Part shown: piece by piece, positions 1-5,169 of the stretch
How positions within the stretch are numbered: the stretch's first letter is position 1
Layout: every line of letters starts with the position of its first letter
Origin: an uncultured Clostridia bacterium
Lineage (GTDB): Bacteria; Bacillota; Clostridia; Oscillospirales; Ruminococcaceae
Direction of reading: 5' to 3'
DNA length: 8,103 bases
Assembly (NCBI GenBank): GCA_947385505.1
Contig: CANDLP010000094.1
Location: 1-8,103, forward strand
Program-made: the position numbers and the translations under genes
The notes under the pieces: generated by a model
Database searches by the model: none
Told to the model about the DNA's origin: nothing
The model's input: only the letters and a program-made list of their open reading frames with translations

Positions 1-98
1 TGTCAAGCCTTTCAATACCCCTTTAGGGGTTGAGCCTGTAATACGCCCTTCTAGGTCGTATGCAAACCACCACTTCAGTGGTGGTTTTGATTTTTCAG
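1..98 (+). mobile_element. Probable IS200/IS605-type (TnpB element) right-end remnant with three stem-loops
   Basis: Three hairpins lie back to back: ACCCC/GGGGT with a TTTA loop (17-30); ATACG.CCT/AGG.CGTAT with one mismatch (41-61); and a perfect 11-bp stem AAACCACCACT/AGTGGTGGTTT with a 2-base loop (64-87), followed by TTTTGATTTTT. A run of structured stems ending in a T-rich tail is what the 3' end of a TnpB gene plus its right end (guide-RNA scaffold) looks like, and my memory of Firmicutes IS605 ends agrees. Reading frame 2 is also open from the window start to TGA 101-103, so it could be the TnpB C-terminal tail, but no diagnostic motif is visible. The body of the element, if present, lies outside the window. 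The last hairpin alone could act as an intrinsic terminator. Confidence 0.42.
64..95 (+). terminator. Strong hairpin with T-rich tail (terminator-like)
   Basis: Perfect 11-bp inverted repeat at 64-74 and 77-87, followed by TTTTGATTTTT (85-95). The stem is GC-rich in its core (CCACCAC/GTGGTGG). It would end transcription arriving from upstream of the window and insulate the small ORF at 116. It is also part of the putative IS end, so the two roles are not exclusive. Confidence 0.55.
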
Positions 99-115
99 AA
101 TGATGAGGATACTAT

Positions 116-406
116 ATGATAAAATTCAATAGAATGAAAATATTTTTCAGGTCCTGCCTGCTGTTTTTAAACAGACGAGGAGAGGCAAAAATTGAATCTT
201 CGGCGATTGCAAAAGACGGATTTTCCGTGATAGATAACGTGCTGTATTACATCAGTGGCAAGAGAAAAATTAAGATAAAGGAGCACTTTGCCGAAACGAA
301 AGTGACCGCGCTTGACCTTGTGGAAATCGCTATCAAATACGAAAAACGCACTCAAGCGGCAGAATATTTTTTTGAAAAAGCGGTAGACATTACGCCCGCA
401 TTATGA
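116..406 (+). CDS. Small TnpW-like protein of a serine-recombinase transposon (tentative)
   Basis: A 96-residue ORF starting at ATG 116, with GAGG at 105-108 seven bases upstream. The start choice is good. The N-terminus is basic and hydrophobic (MIKFNRMKIFFRSCLLFLN). The middle reads NVLYYISGKRKIKIKEHFAET (residues 42-62, shown here as a motif only), then TALDLVEIAIKYE. The pattern 'short strand, K-rich strand, HF.ET..., amphipathic helix ending in E' resembles TnpW-like proteins (PF14202), the small ORFs of Tn4451-type elements that sit just before the large serine recombinase. The next gene here is exactly such a recombinase remnant, which supports the assignment by position. Function of TnpW is not established. 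The stop codon (TGA 404-406) overlaps the extended -10 of the following promoter. It could instead be an unrelated conserved hypothetical protein. Confidence 0.5.
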   Translation: MIKFNRMKIFFRSCLLFLNRRGEAKIESSAIAKDGFSVIDNVLYYISGKRKIKIKEHFAETKVTALDLVEIAIKYEKRTQAAEYFFEKAVDITPAL

Positions 407-412
407 TATAAT
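384..412 (+). promoter_or_regulatory. Sigma-A promoter with extended -10 upstream of recombinase remnant
   Basis: -35 TAGACA (384-389), 17-bp spacer, -10 TATAAT (407-412), with TG at 404-405 giving an extended TGATATAAT. The -10 is perfect and the -35 differs at one or two bases from TTGACA. The promoter is embedded in the last codons of the small upstream ORF, whose TGA stop supplies the TG. It would direct transcription of the serine-recombinase fragment at 460. Confidence 0.65.
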
Positions 413-441
413 GTGAATGTAAGCAATGTGTTGTAATATGG

Positions 442-469
442 GTTGTTTCATGGATAAAAATGAAACAAC
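442..469 (+). repeat. 10-bp perfect inverted repeat covering the start codon of the recombinase remnant
   Basis: GTTGTTTCAT (442-451) and ATGAAACAAC (460-469) are exact reverse complements around the 8-base loop GGATAAAA. The right arm contains the ATG at 460. No Shine-Dalgarno sequence precedes that ATG, so the stem could mask translation initiation in mRNA, or be a binding or recombination site at DNA level. Neither role is shown by the sequence. Confidence 0.6.
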
Positions 470-672
470 AATATAACACAGCACTTTATCTAAGACTCAG
501 CCGTGACTATGAATTGAAAAGCGAGAGCGGCAGCATAGGTACACAGCGTGACATCTTAACGCAGTACTGTAATGAGCAAAATCTTTGTATTATCAACGAG
601 TACGTTTATATAAAGTTGCAGAGTTTGATACAACACCGAGGAATAATTAAAAAGTATGCGCTTGTGGTGTAA
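460..672 (+). pseudogene. Truncated large serine recombinase (TnpX-type), N-terminal fragment
   Basis: The first ~50 residues match the N-terminus of large serine recombinases: YNTALYLRLSRD carries the conserved Arg12 and catalytic Ser14, then SGSIGTQRDIL and a helix ending IINEYV. In intact relatives the next segment is the D-D-G-[WY]-S-G-x-N-F-D/E-R-P block. Here it is replaced after about base 607 by unrelated sequence ending at TAA 670-672, so the rest of the resolvase domain, the recombinase domain and the zinc ribbon are missing (full-length proteins are over 500 residues). The start ATG 460 lies in a 10-bp inverted repeat and has no clear RBS. Together with the small upstream ORF it looks like the surviving left part of a Tn4451-type mobilizable element. 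It is almost certainly inactive. Bases 610-707 hold no recognisable coding sequence. Confidence 0.75.
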
Positions 673-710
673 AGCAATTTATTAAAACTGAAATTTAGCG
701 AGGTAACATG

Positions 711-1688
711 ATGATATTAGGAATAGACAAATATAATTTTAGTCGAATCGAACAGCCAATAGATAATTATGCTGATAAACTTGTATGGTATATGGCAACT
801 TATCTTGATAAATTATAAAATGATATGCAGTCTTTTTCTGCAAAGGCAAACAATAAGGAAAAAATTGGGTTAAGATGGCTTTTGTCTCCGAATCCGAATA
901 AAGAGTTTGAGCGGGACTACCAAAGGCATGAAGATGAATTTGGCAATAAGACTTCGAATATAATCGCAAAGTACACTAAATGTATTATGACGTTAGTCGG
1001 ACAATTAGCTGAATGTGTCATAGTGGATCATTGCTGTAACAATGAGAATATTAACCGAATATGTATTAATATTGATAAACTTATGCCGGATATATACAAT
1101 GATTACGCTGACATAGAATATGATAAATATGTGGCATTTTCGACTTCGTCTAAATAATTATTTACAAAGACAGACATTCCGGCAAGTATCAGCACTGCAA
1201 TGTACCCGATTATAATCCAAATCATACTTCAAAAGATATAGGCTGGTGTAAAAAAGAAAATATCCTGTCACAACTCAAAGTTAATTTAGATCAGATTGAT
1301 TACCTTGAGAATGCAAAATTACAGATAAAAGCAACACTGAATTGTGATAACTTAAATTTGGATAAATATTTTTTGACTCCTGTACTATGTTTTGACTTTA
1401 AAGATGATTTTATAAATTAGAGAATAACTATCCCCAAAGCGTTGTTTATTCGGTAAGTCGTTTATTTCCAGATATGTATGCCGAAATGGAAAAATATTAG
1501 CTGCTTATGCAACAGGGCTGATAAATCATATAAATATTACTGAAATTGAAGTTCGTCAAGATTATAGATTCGCTGCGTTATTTAGGACGCCAACAATGGT
1601 TTTAGTTAAAGAAAAAACTGTAAATACATCTGGTGTAATAGAAATGGCTGAGAGATTCGGGAAACCTGTAGTTATTAATGGGCAATAA
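711..1688 (+). pseudogene. Decayed gene of ~325 codons, unknown function, broken by a stop and several frameshifts
   Basis: GAGG (700-703) precedes ATGs at 708 and 711; the latter has the better 7-base spacing. Frame 708 reads MILGIDKYNFSRIEQPIDNY..., meets TAA at 816-818, and resumes in the same frame (NDMQSFSAKANNKEK...) to TAA 1155-1157. The text continues in another frame from about 1157 (YKDRHSGKYQHCNVPDYNP...; IGWCKKENILSQLKVNLDQ...) to TAG 1418-1420. It then moves to a third frame from 1420 (ENNYPQSVVYSVSRLFPDMY) to TAG 1498-1500, and finally back to the first frame (LAAYATGLINHINITEIEV...) ending FGKPVVINGQ at TAA 1686-1688. Each join falls within a few bases of the previous stop and all segments have ordinary protein-like composition, so one ancestral ORF is the simplest reading. 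At least three indels and one nonsense mutation are needed. I do not recognise the family. It is cytosolic-looking, with no signal peptide or membrane helix. Confidence 0.6.
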
Positions 1689-1845
1689 TGAATTGCTTCA
1701 ACAGCTGCTAAAAAGCGATAATTATTAATTATAATTACCTAATGTTCTCAACCAAATATTAATTGGAATTCATTTAAGTATAACAGCGGGAAACGAATCT
1801 GAAAATAAAGCGCTGCTGACCGCTTTGGATAGTTTTCCTCAATAA
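1687..1845 (+). pseudogene. Second coding scrap, C-terminal fragment of unknown protein
   Basis: In one frame the sequence reads NELLQQLLKSDNY, stops at TAA 1726-1728 and TAA 1732-1734, then continues NVLNQILIGIHLS and NESENKALLTALDSFPQ to TAA 1843-1845. The amphipathic, helix-like second part looks like the end of a real protein, but no start codon, RBS or known motif is visible. It may be a further broken piece downstream of the decayed gene. Family unknown and the call is weak. A short inverted repeat AAAGCG/CGCTTT (1807-1812, 1821-1826) lies inside it. Confidence 0.25.
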
Positions 1846-1859
1846 TAAAGGTTGAGTTT

Positions 1860-1906
1860 TTGACAACCAATACGTCATTGTATATGTGATCGTCTTGTGT
1901 TAAAAT
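1860..1906 (+). promoter_or_regulatory. Candidate promoter for the truncated HTH gene
   Basis: A perfect -35 TTGACA occurs at 1860-1865, with TATATG at 1881-1886 (15-bp spacer) or TATGTG at 1883-1888 (17-bp spacer) as poor -10 options. A second pairing is TTGTAT (1878-1883), 17 bp, TAAAAT (1901-1906), which has the better -10. One of these probably serves the HTH ORF at 1998, leaving a leader of about 85-105 bases that contains no clear long hairpin. Confidence 0.4.
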
Positions 1907-1997
1907 AAGCATGTAAAAACAAACAAGGCAGGAGGGTACCGACGGATTATGATATTATTTTCAGCGGTGCCGTGAAGCCGCGACAAGGAGGATCGCA

Positions 1998-2120
1998 ATG
2001 ATGTATTTATCTGAAAATTTAAAAAAGTACCGTATCATGAAAGACTTGACTCAGGAGGATGTTGCCGAGTACTTAGGGATAACGCCGCAAAGCGTTTCTA
2101 CGTGGGAGAGATGTATGTAA
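1998..2120 (+). pseudogene. Truncated XRE-family helix-turn-helix regulator (40 codons)
   Basis: Start ATG 1998 (or 2001) has an excellent RBS, AAGGAGG at 1985-1991, six bases upstream. The 40 residues are a near-complete XRE HTH core: LSENLKKYRIMKDLTQEDVA (helices 1-2) and EYLGITPQSVSTWER (recognition helix), followed by Cys-Met-stop. Relatives read S.WERG..YPDI... and continue into helices 4-5 and usually a C-terminal domain. Here the reading frame ends at the W-E-R motif, so the last helices of the fold are missing. The break at about base 2110 looks like a rearrangement junction, because the following ~180 bases are AT-rich noncoding DNA. With its good RBS a 40-residue peptide could still be made, but stable DNA binding is doubtful. 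Confidence 0.65.
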
Positions 2121-2290
2121 TAGAATTAAGAATACTAAATAAAATCCGCATTATAACGGCATTATCTTACAGATGAAAGATCGCAGTAATAAACTTGTGG
2201 TCGAAATCACAACAATTTTTATCCAAATATTCATAAAATAGTATAAGATATCTGATCTTTCAAATAAATTTCTCGCCAAACCCTAAAAAA
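2121..2290. other. AT-rich noncoding stretch between HTH remnant and recombinase 1
   Basis: No ORF with a start and RBS is visible on either strand. It contains a weak hairpin with a T-run (2195-2220), a 9-bp inverted repeat TGAAAGATC/GATCTTTCA (2174-2182, 2254-2262) spaced by 71 bp, and the palindrome AGATATCT near 2247. I see no gene here. It may be upstream regulatory DNA of the recombinase or junction DNA left by past insertions. Confidence 0.5.
2195..2220 (+). terminator. Weak terminator-like hairpin
   Basis: TTGTGGT (2195-2201) pairs with ATCACAA (2206-2212) with one G-T pair around a CGAA loop, then CAATTTTT (2213-2220). The stem is short and AT-rich, so efficiency would be low. Its position after the HTH remnant and before the recombinase promoter is sensible for a terminator. 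Confidence 0.35.
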
Positions 2291-2292
2291 TC

Positions 2293-2301
2293 TGCTATAA
2301 T
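2293..2301 (+). promoter_or_regulatory. Extended -10 promoter of recombinase 1
   Basis: TGC-TATAAT (2293-2301) is a perfect extended -10. No good TTGACA lies 16-18 bases upstream, which extended -10 promoters can tolerate. The predicted transcription start (about 2307-2308) falls in the left arm of the inverted repeat that follows, so the mRNA would begin with a hairpin. The same TGCTATAATTT string occurs in the promoter of recombinase 2 (3370-3380). Confidence 0.6.
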
Positions 2302-2303
2302 TT

Positions 2304-2332
2304 AAGGACTTGTCAAATCTCGACAAGTTCTT
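2304..2332 (+). repeat. 11-7-11 inverted repeat at the start of the recombinase 1 transcript
   Basis: AAGGACTTGTC (2304-2314) and GACAAGTTCTT (2322-2332) pair over 11 positions (one G-T) around the 7-base centre AAATCTC. At RNA level this is a 5'-terminal hairpin followed by a U-rich stretch, able to act as mRNA stabiliser or weak attenuator. At DNA level, ~11-bp imperfect arms around a 7-bp spacer is the layout of a tyrosine-recombinase core site. Which applies cannot be decided from sequence alone. It lies ~30 bp upstream of the recombinase RBS. Confidence 0.65.
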
Positions 2333-2363
2333 ATTTTATTATAATTTCTTGGAGGCACTTACC

Positions 2364-3203
2364 ATGATACTGACAGAAGAAAAAATCTCCGAATTCGCCA
2401 TATTCCTAAAAGAAGAAGAAAAAACCGAGATAACAATCAAAAAATATGTCCGCGACGCAGAAAAATTCTACATATTCGCCGAAGGCAAAGAACTTTCCAA
2501 AACCCTCACAGTAGAATACAAATCCGAGTTAACCGAAAAATACAAGCCCGCCAGCGTAAACTCAATGCTTGCCGCCGTAAACAAATTCATGGATTTCCTA
2601 AATCTTCCAAGATACAAAGTAAAGCCCCTGAAAATCCAACGAACATTGTTTCTTTCAGAAGAAAAAGAACTACACCGTGACGAATACAACCGCTTAGTAA
2701 ATGCCGCCCAATTCGGCGGAAATCAACGGCTTATGCTGATAATAGAAACCATAGCCTCCACGGGAATACGTATTTCCGAACTGAAATATATCACTGTGGA
2801 AGCCGTTTCCGAAAAGCGCGCCGATATAAACTGTAAAGGCAAGCGCCGAGTTGTCCTGCTTACAAAAAAGCTCTGCAAGGTGCTTAAAGAATACATAAAA
2901 ATTAAAAAAATCCGCTCGGGAGCGGTATTTGTAACATCTTCGGGAAAGCCCGTAGACTCCTCAAATATACGAAAAGAAATGAAAAAACTCTCTGAGCTCG
3001 CAAAAGTGAACAAGCAGAAAATTTTTCCCCATAATTTCCGTCACTTTTTTGCACGTACATTTTATTCGACCACCAAAGATATTGTAAGACTCGCAGATAT
3101 TTTAGGACATTCCAGTGTGGATACCACCAGAATTTACACTATGGAAAGCGGCGGAGCGCACCGACGGCAGCTTGAAAAATTGAATTTGGTCAAATACGCT
3201 TAA
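2364..3203 (+). CDS. Tyrosine-type site-specific recombinase, complete active site
   Basis: A 279-residue XerC/D-like recombinase that cuts and rejoins DNA through a 3'-phosphotyrosine intermediate. ATG 2364 is chosen because GGAGG (2351-2355) sits eight bases upstream; a longer reading from TTG 2310 would begin inside a hairpin and has no RBS. Residues ~1-85 form the SAM-like core-binding domain (KTEITIKKYVRDAEKFYIF; KPASVNSMLAAVNKFMDFL). The catalytic domain follows with all six residues: Arg136 (TGIR), Lys158 (CKGKRR), His223 and Arg226 (PHNFRH), His249 (LGHSS), and Tyr258 (TTRIYTM). Length is normal for a compact, single-core recombinase; there is no N-terminal arm-binding domain of the ICE type. 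The gene has its own promoter and a terminator overlapping its stop, so it is probably monocistronic. Its module is recognisably related to the first half of the next gene (ETI.S.G...SELKY.TVEA in both). Target site unknown; inversion of nearby DNA or resolution are both possible. Confidence 0.92.
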   Translation: MILTEEKISEFAIFLKEEEKTEITIKKYVRDAEKFYIFAEGKELSKTLTVEYKSELTEKYKPASVNSMLAAVNKFMDFLNLPRYKVKPLKIQRTLFLSEEKELHRDEYNRLVNAAQFGGNQRLMLIIETIASTGIRISELKYITVEAVSEKRADINCKGKRRVVLLTKKLCKVLKEYIKIKKIRSGAVFVTSSGKPVDSSNIRKEMKKLSELAKVNKQKIFPHNFRHFFARTFYSTTKDIVRLADILGHSSVDTTRIYTMESGGAHRRQLEKLNLVKYA

Positions 3204-3218
3204 CAAAAGCGTTTTTTT
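3196..3218 (+). terminator. Intrinsic terminator overlapping the recombinase 1 stop codon
   Basis: ACGCTT (3196-3201) and AAGCGT (3207-3212) form a 6-bp stem with loop AACAA, followed by six T residues (3213-3218). The TAA stop (3201-3203) lies at the top of the stem. It separates recombinase 1 from the following transcription unit. Confidence 0.72.
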
Positions 3219-3349
3219 GGCAATTTGCATATATTTCCATTGAAATTATAAGGTGTTTTTGTAATATATGTAAATATTTAACACAGTTTGCTAAAATAAC
3301 AAGCATTTTGTTGTAATAAAATACCAACTAATTTGCTCCCTGAAACCTA

Positions 3350-3378
3350 TTGACAATCATTTTTACATATGCTATAAT
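3350..3378 (+). promoter_or_regulatory. Perfect consensus promoter of recombinase 2 / glycosyltransferase operon
   Basis: TTGACA (3350-3355), 17-bp spacer, TATAAT (3373-3378), with TGC (3370-3372) adding an extended -10. No mismatch to the sigma-A consensus. The -10 sits in a perfect inverted repeat CTATAA-TT-TTATAG (3372-3385), and the -35 lies in TATTGAC (3348-3354), repeated inverted as GTCAATA (3387-3393 region). Such a promoter would be very strong unless repressed, and the symmetric repeats are plausible operator or recombinase-binding sequences. It is the only clear promoter for int2 and probably for the glycan genes behind it. Confidence 0.8.
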
Positions 3379-3429
3379 TTTATAGGTCAATAAAGTCTCT
3401 TATTAAGCTATACCTTATAATTTCAAGAA

Positions 3430-3453
3430 ATGAGAAAATGTGCGAAAGGGTGA
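3430..3453 (+). other. Possible 7-codon leader peptide overlapping the recombinase 2 start region
   Basis: ATG 3430 opens a frame of seven codons (MRKCAKG) ending at TGA 3451-3453, six bases before the preferred GTG start of recombinase 2. Its last codons contain the AAAGGG that would be the RBS of the main gene. Short AUGs like this occur by chance in AT-rich leaders and no RBS supports this one, so the call is tentative. Confidence 0.2.
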
Positions 3454-3458
3454 TCCAA

Positions 3459-5168
3459 GTGAAGCGAACAAAGATAATTGTAAATGAAAATTCAATAAAA
3501 GAATTTGTCGGACAGTTAGCCTCCAACGGAGTTGCACCTCACACACAAAAGCGATATGAACACGATGTGAAAATGTTTTCCGAGTTTCTTGGAAACCGTG
3601 AAATTACACAAACAAATTTGGAAAAATACAAGGCCGCGAAGCTTAAGGAATACAGCGCCGCGACTGTTAAAACCATGCTTTTCGGGCTTAACAAGTACTT
3701 GGAATTTGCAGGAAGCGAGCTTAGAATAAACAACAAAGACTTATCCGCGCACAGGGCGAAAACTCCTGATGAGCAGCTTACTATGGATGAATACCTTCGG
3801 GTTTTGAGCGCTCTGAAAAGTTGTCAGGACGATCGGTTGTATGTTATTGTGGAGACAATTTGCAGTGCGGGACTTAAATACAGTGAACTGAAATATCTTA
3901 CGGTGGAGGCAATTGAGGCGGGTCTGCTGATTTTGCCTTACGGAGTGCGGAAAAACCGAAATGTATATCTGCCAAAAAATCTTTGCGCCGATTTGAAAAA
4001 ATTTTGTTCGCATAAGGGCGTGTATAGGGGGCCGATTTTTCTCACTAAGCTGGGAAATTTTCCGGATCGGGGCAATATGACAGGTGCAATAAGAGAAGTC
4101 TGCAAAAACACGGGAATTGACAGCAAAAAGCTTTCTATGAGGGCGTTTAAGGATTTTTACACAGCAAATTTTGAAAATATACGAAGTGAAATGGCGGAGT
4201 TGATTGACGAGGATTTGAGGATTATGCATACGCCGTCTTTTGCTGTGAACAATGAAAACTCATTCAGAAGCTTTGCGTTGAAATGGCTTAGCAGCAGCGA
4301 AAACGGTCTGACTGATGCAACAAAAAACAAGTATTTCCAAATTTGCGATAAATACATTTTCCCTGTTCTGGGAAACACGGACTGCCGTAGAATTATGCGG
4401 GATCACGCCGATTTAGTAATTGAAAAGACGTATGATATGCCGCTGAAAACCCGCGCTGTTATTATGCGGGTTATGTGGCTGACATTGGATTTTGCGCGGA
4501 AAGCGGGGCTGAAAATTCGTGTTTCACAGGGAAATTTGTGTGCTGTTAAAAGTCGCGGTGTTATGCTGAGGATTTTAGCGGATGATGAAACGGACAAACT
4601 TGTTAAATATTTGAAAAATGATAATTCCGCGATGTGCTCAGGGATTTATCTTGCTTTAAACACCGGAATACGGGCGGAGGAATTGTGCGCTTTAAAGCGG
4701 AGGGATATTGATCTTGACAGAAGAACGCTGAGGATTTCGGGGACAGCGAATTTACCAATGTATTTGTCCGAAAAAACGGATAGATATTTCGGAACTGATT
4801 CCGATTTTGATTTAGAAAAAAGTGTGAAATCTTCTGAAAGAGTTATCTTTTTGCCGGGGTTTCTGGTGAATTTTTTGAAGCCGATTTATGATAAAATTTC
4901 TGAGGATTGTTATTTGATAAACGGATTTCCGAACAGGGCATATGATGCTGAAACTGTTGAAAATAAAGTGAAGAAGATCGCTGGGAAATGCGGGATTTTT
5001 GAAATTGATTTTGCGGCGGTGAGGGATACGTTCGGGGCGAGGTGTGCGGAAAATAATATGGGGCTTAAAACGCTTAAAGAAATCATGGGAAGCGATGATG
5101 TTTCGGTTTATTATCCGGATATCGGCGCTGCGGAAAGTCCGCTGGAGTTTTTGAAAGAAGCGTATTAG
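3459..5168 (+). CDS. Double-module tyrosine recombinase-like protein with degenerate active sites
   Basis: 569 residues from GTG 3459, chosen because AAAGGG (3445-3450) gives it the best RBS; ATG 3438 and GTG 3450 are alternatives in frame. Module 1 (about 1-260) follows recombinase 1: core-binding domain (VAPHTQKRYEHDVKMFSEF), then ETICSAGLKYSELKYLTVEA. The Arg of TGIR is Lys140, the H..R pair is replaced by R228 and K231, and the LGH and Tyr segment is absent. Module 2 (about 266-569) is ICE/Tn916-like: core-binding (TDATKNKYFQICDKYIFPVLGN), intact Arg405 (NTGIRAEEL), Lys457 and Arg522 (VRDTF). The first His is Ala519, the next is Asp523, LGH is MGS (Ser545), and Tyr551/552 lie out of the usual register. 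The reading frame is intact, unlike the debris upstream, so it seems retained. It probably binds DNA but recombines poorly or not at all; a partner or regulator role is inferred. Its stop is one base from the next start. Confidence 0.85.
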   Translation: MKRTKIIVNENSIKEFVGQLASNGVAPHTQKRYEHDVKMFSEFLGNREITQTNLEKYKAAKLKEYSAATVKTMLFGLNKYLEFAGSELRINNKDLSAHRAKTPDEQLTMDEYLRVLSALKSCQDDRLYVIVETICSAGLKYSELKYLTVEAIEAGLLILPYGVRKNRNVYLPKNLCADLKKFCSHKGVYRGPIFLTKLGNFPDRGNMTGAIREVCKNTGIDSKKLSMRAFKDFYTANFENIRSEMAELIDEDLRIMHTPSFAVNNENSFRSFALKWLSSSENGLTDATKNKYFQICDKYIFPVLGNTDCRRIMRDHADLVIEKTYDMPLKTRAVIMRVMWLTLDFARKAGLKIRVSQGNLCAVKSRGVMLRILADDETDKLVKYLKNDNSAMCSGIYLALNTGIRAEELCALKRRDIDLDRRTLRISGTANLPMYLSEKTDRYFGTDSDFDLEKSVKSSERVIFLPGFLVNFLKPIYDKISEDCYLINGFPNRAYDAETVENKVKKIAGKCGIFEIDFAAVRDTFGARCAENNMGLKTLKEIMGSDDVSVYYPDIGAAESPLEFLKEAY

Positions 5169-5169
5169 A

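Noticed and set aside
739..969. Antisense ORF of 76 codons opposite the decayed gene
   Set aside because: No RBS or known motif, and the plus-strand reading continues coherently across it.
2174..2262. 9-bp inverted repeat TGAAAGATC/GATCTTTCA around a 71-bp segment as an invertible switch
   Set aside because: The arms are short for a switch, the enclosed segment has no promoter-like signal, and a 9-bp match in AT-rich DNA of this size can arise by chance.
2310..2363. Upstream extension of recombinase 1 from TTG 2310
   Set aside because: It begins inside the inverted repeat at about the predicted transcription start, has no RBS, and adds residues (SNLDKFLFYYNF...) not needed by the fold. ATG 2364 has GGAGG at ideal spacing.
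3741..4229. Antisense ORF of 162 codons inside recombinase 2
   Set aside because: It is a mirror frame of a clear recombinase-like gene, with no RBS or family motif. The other antisense frames over the recombinase and glycosyltransferase genes were rejected for the same reason.
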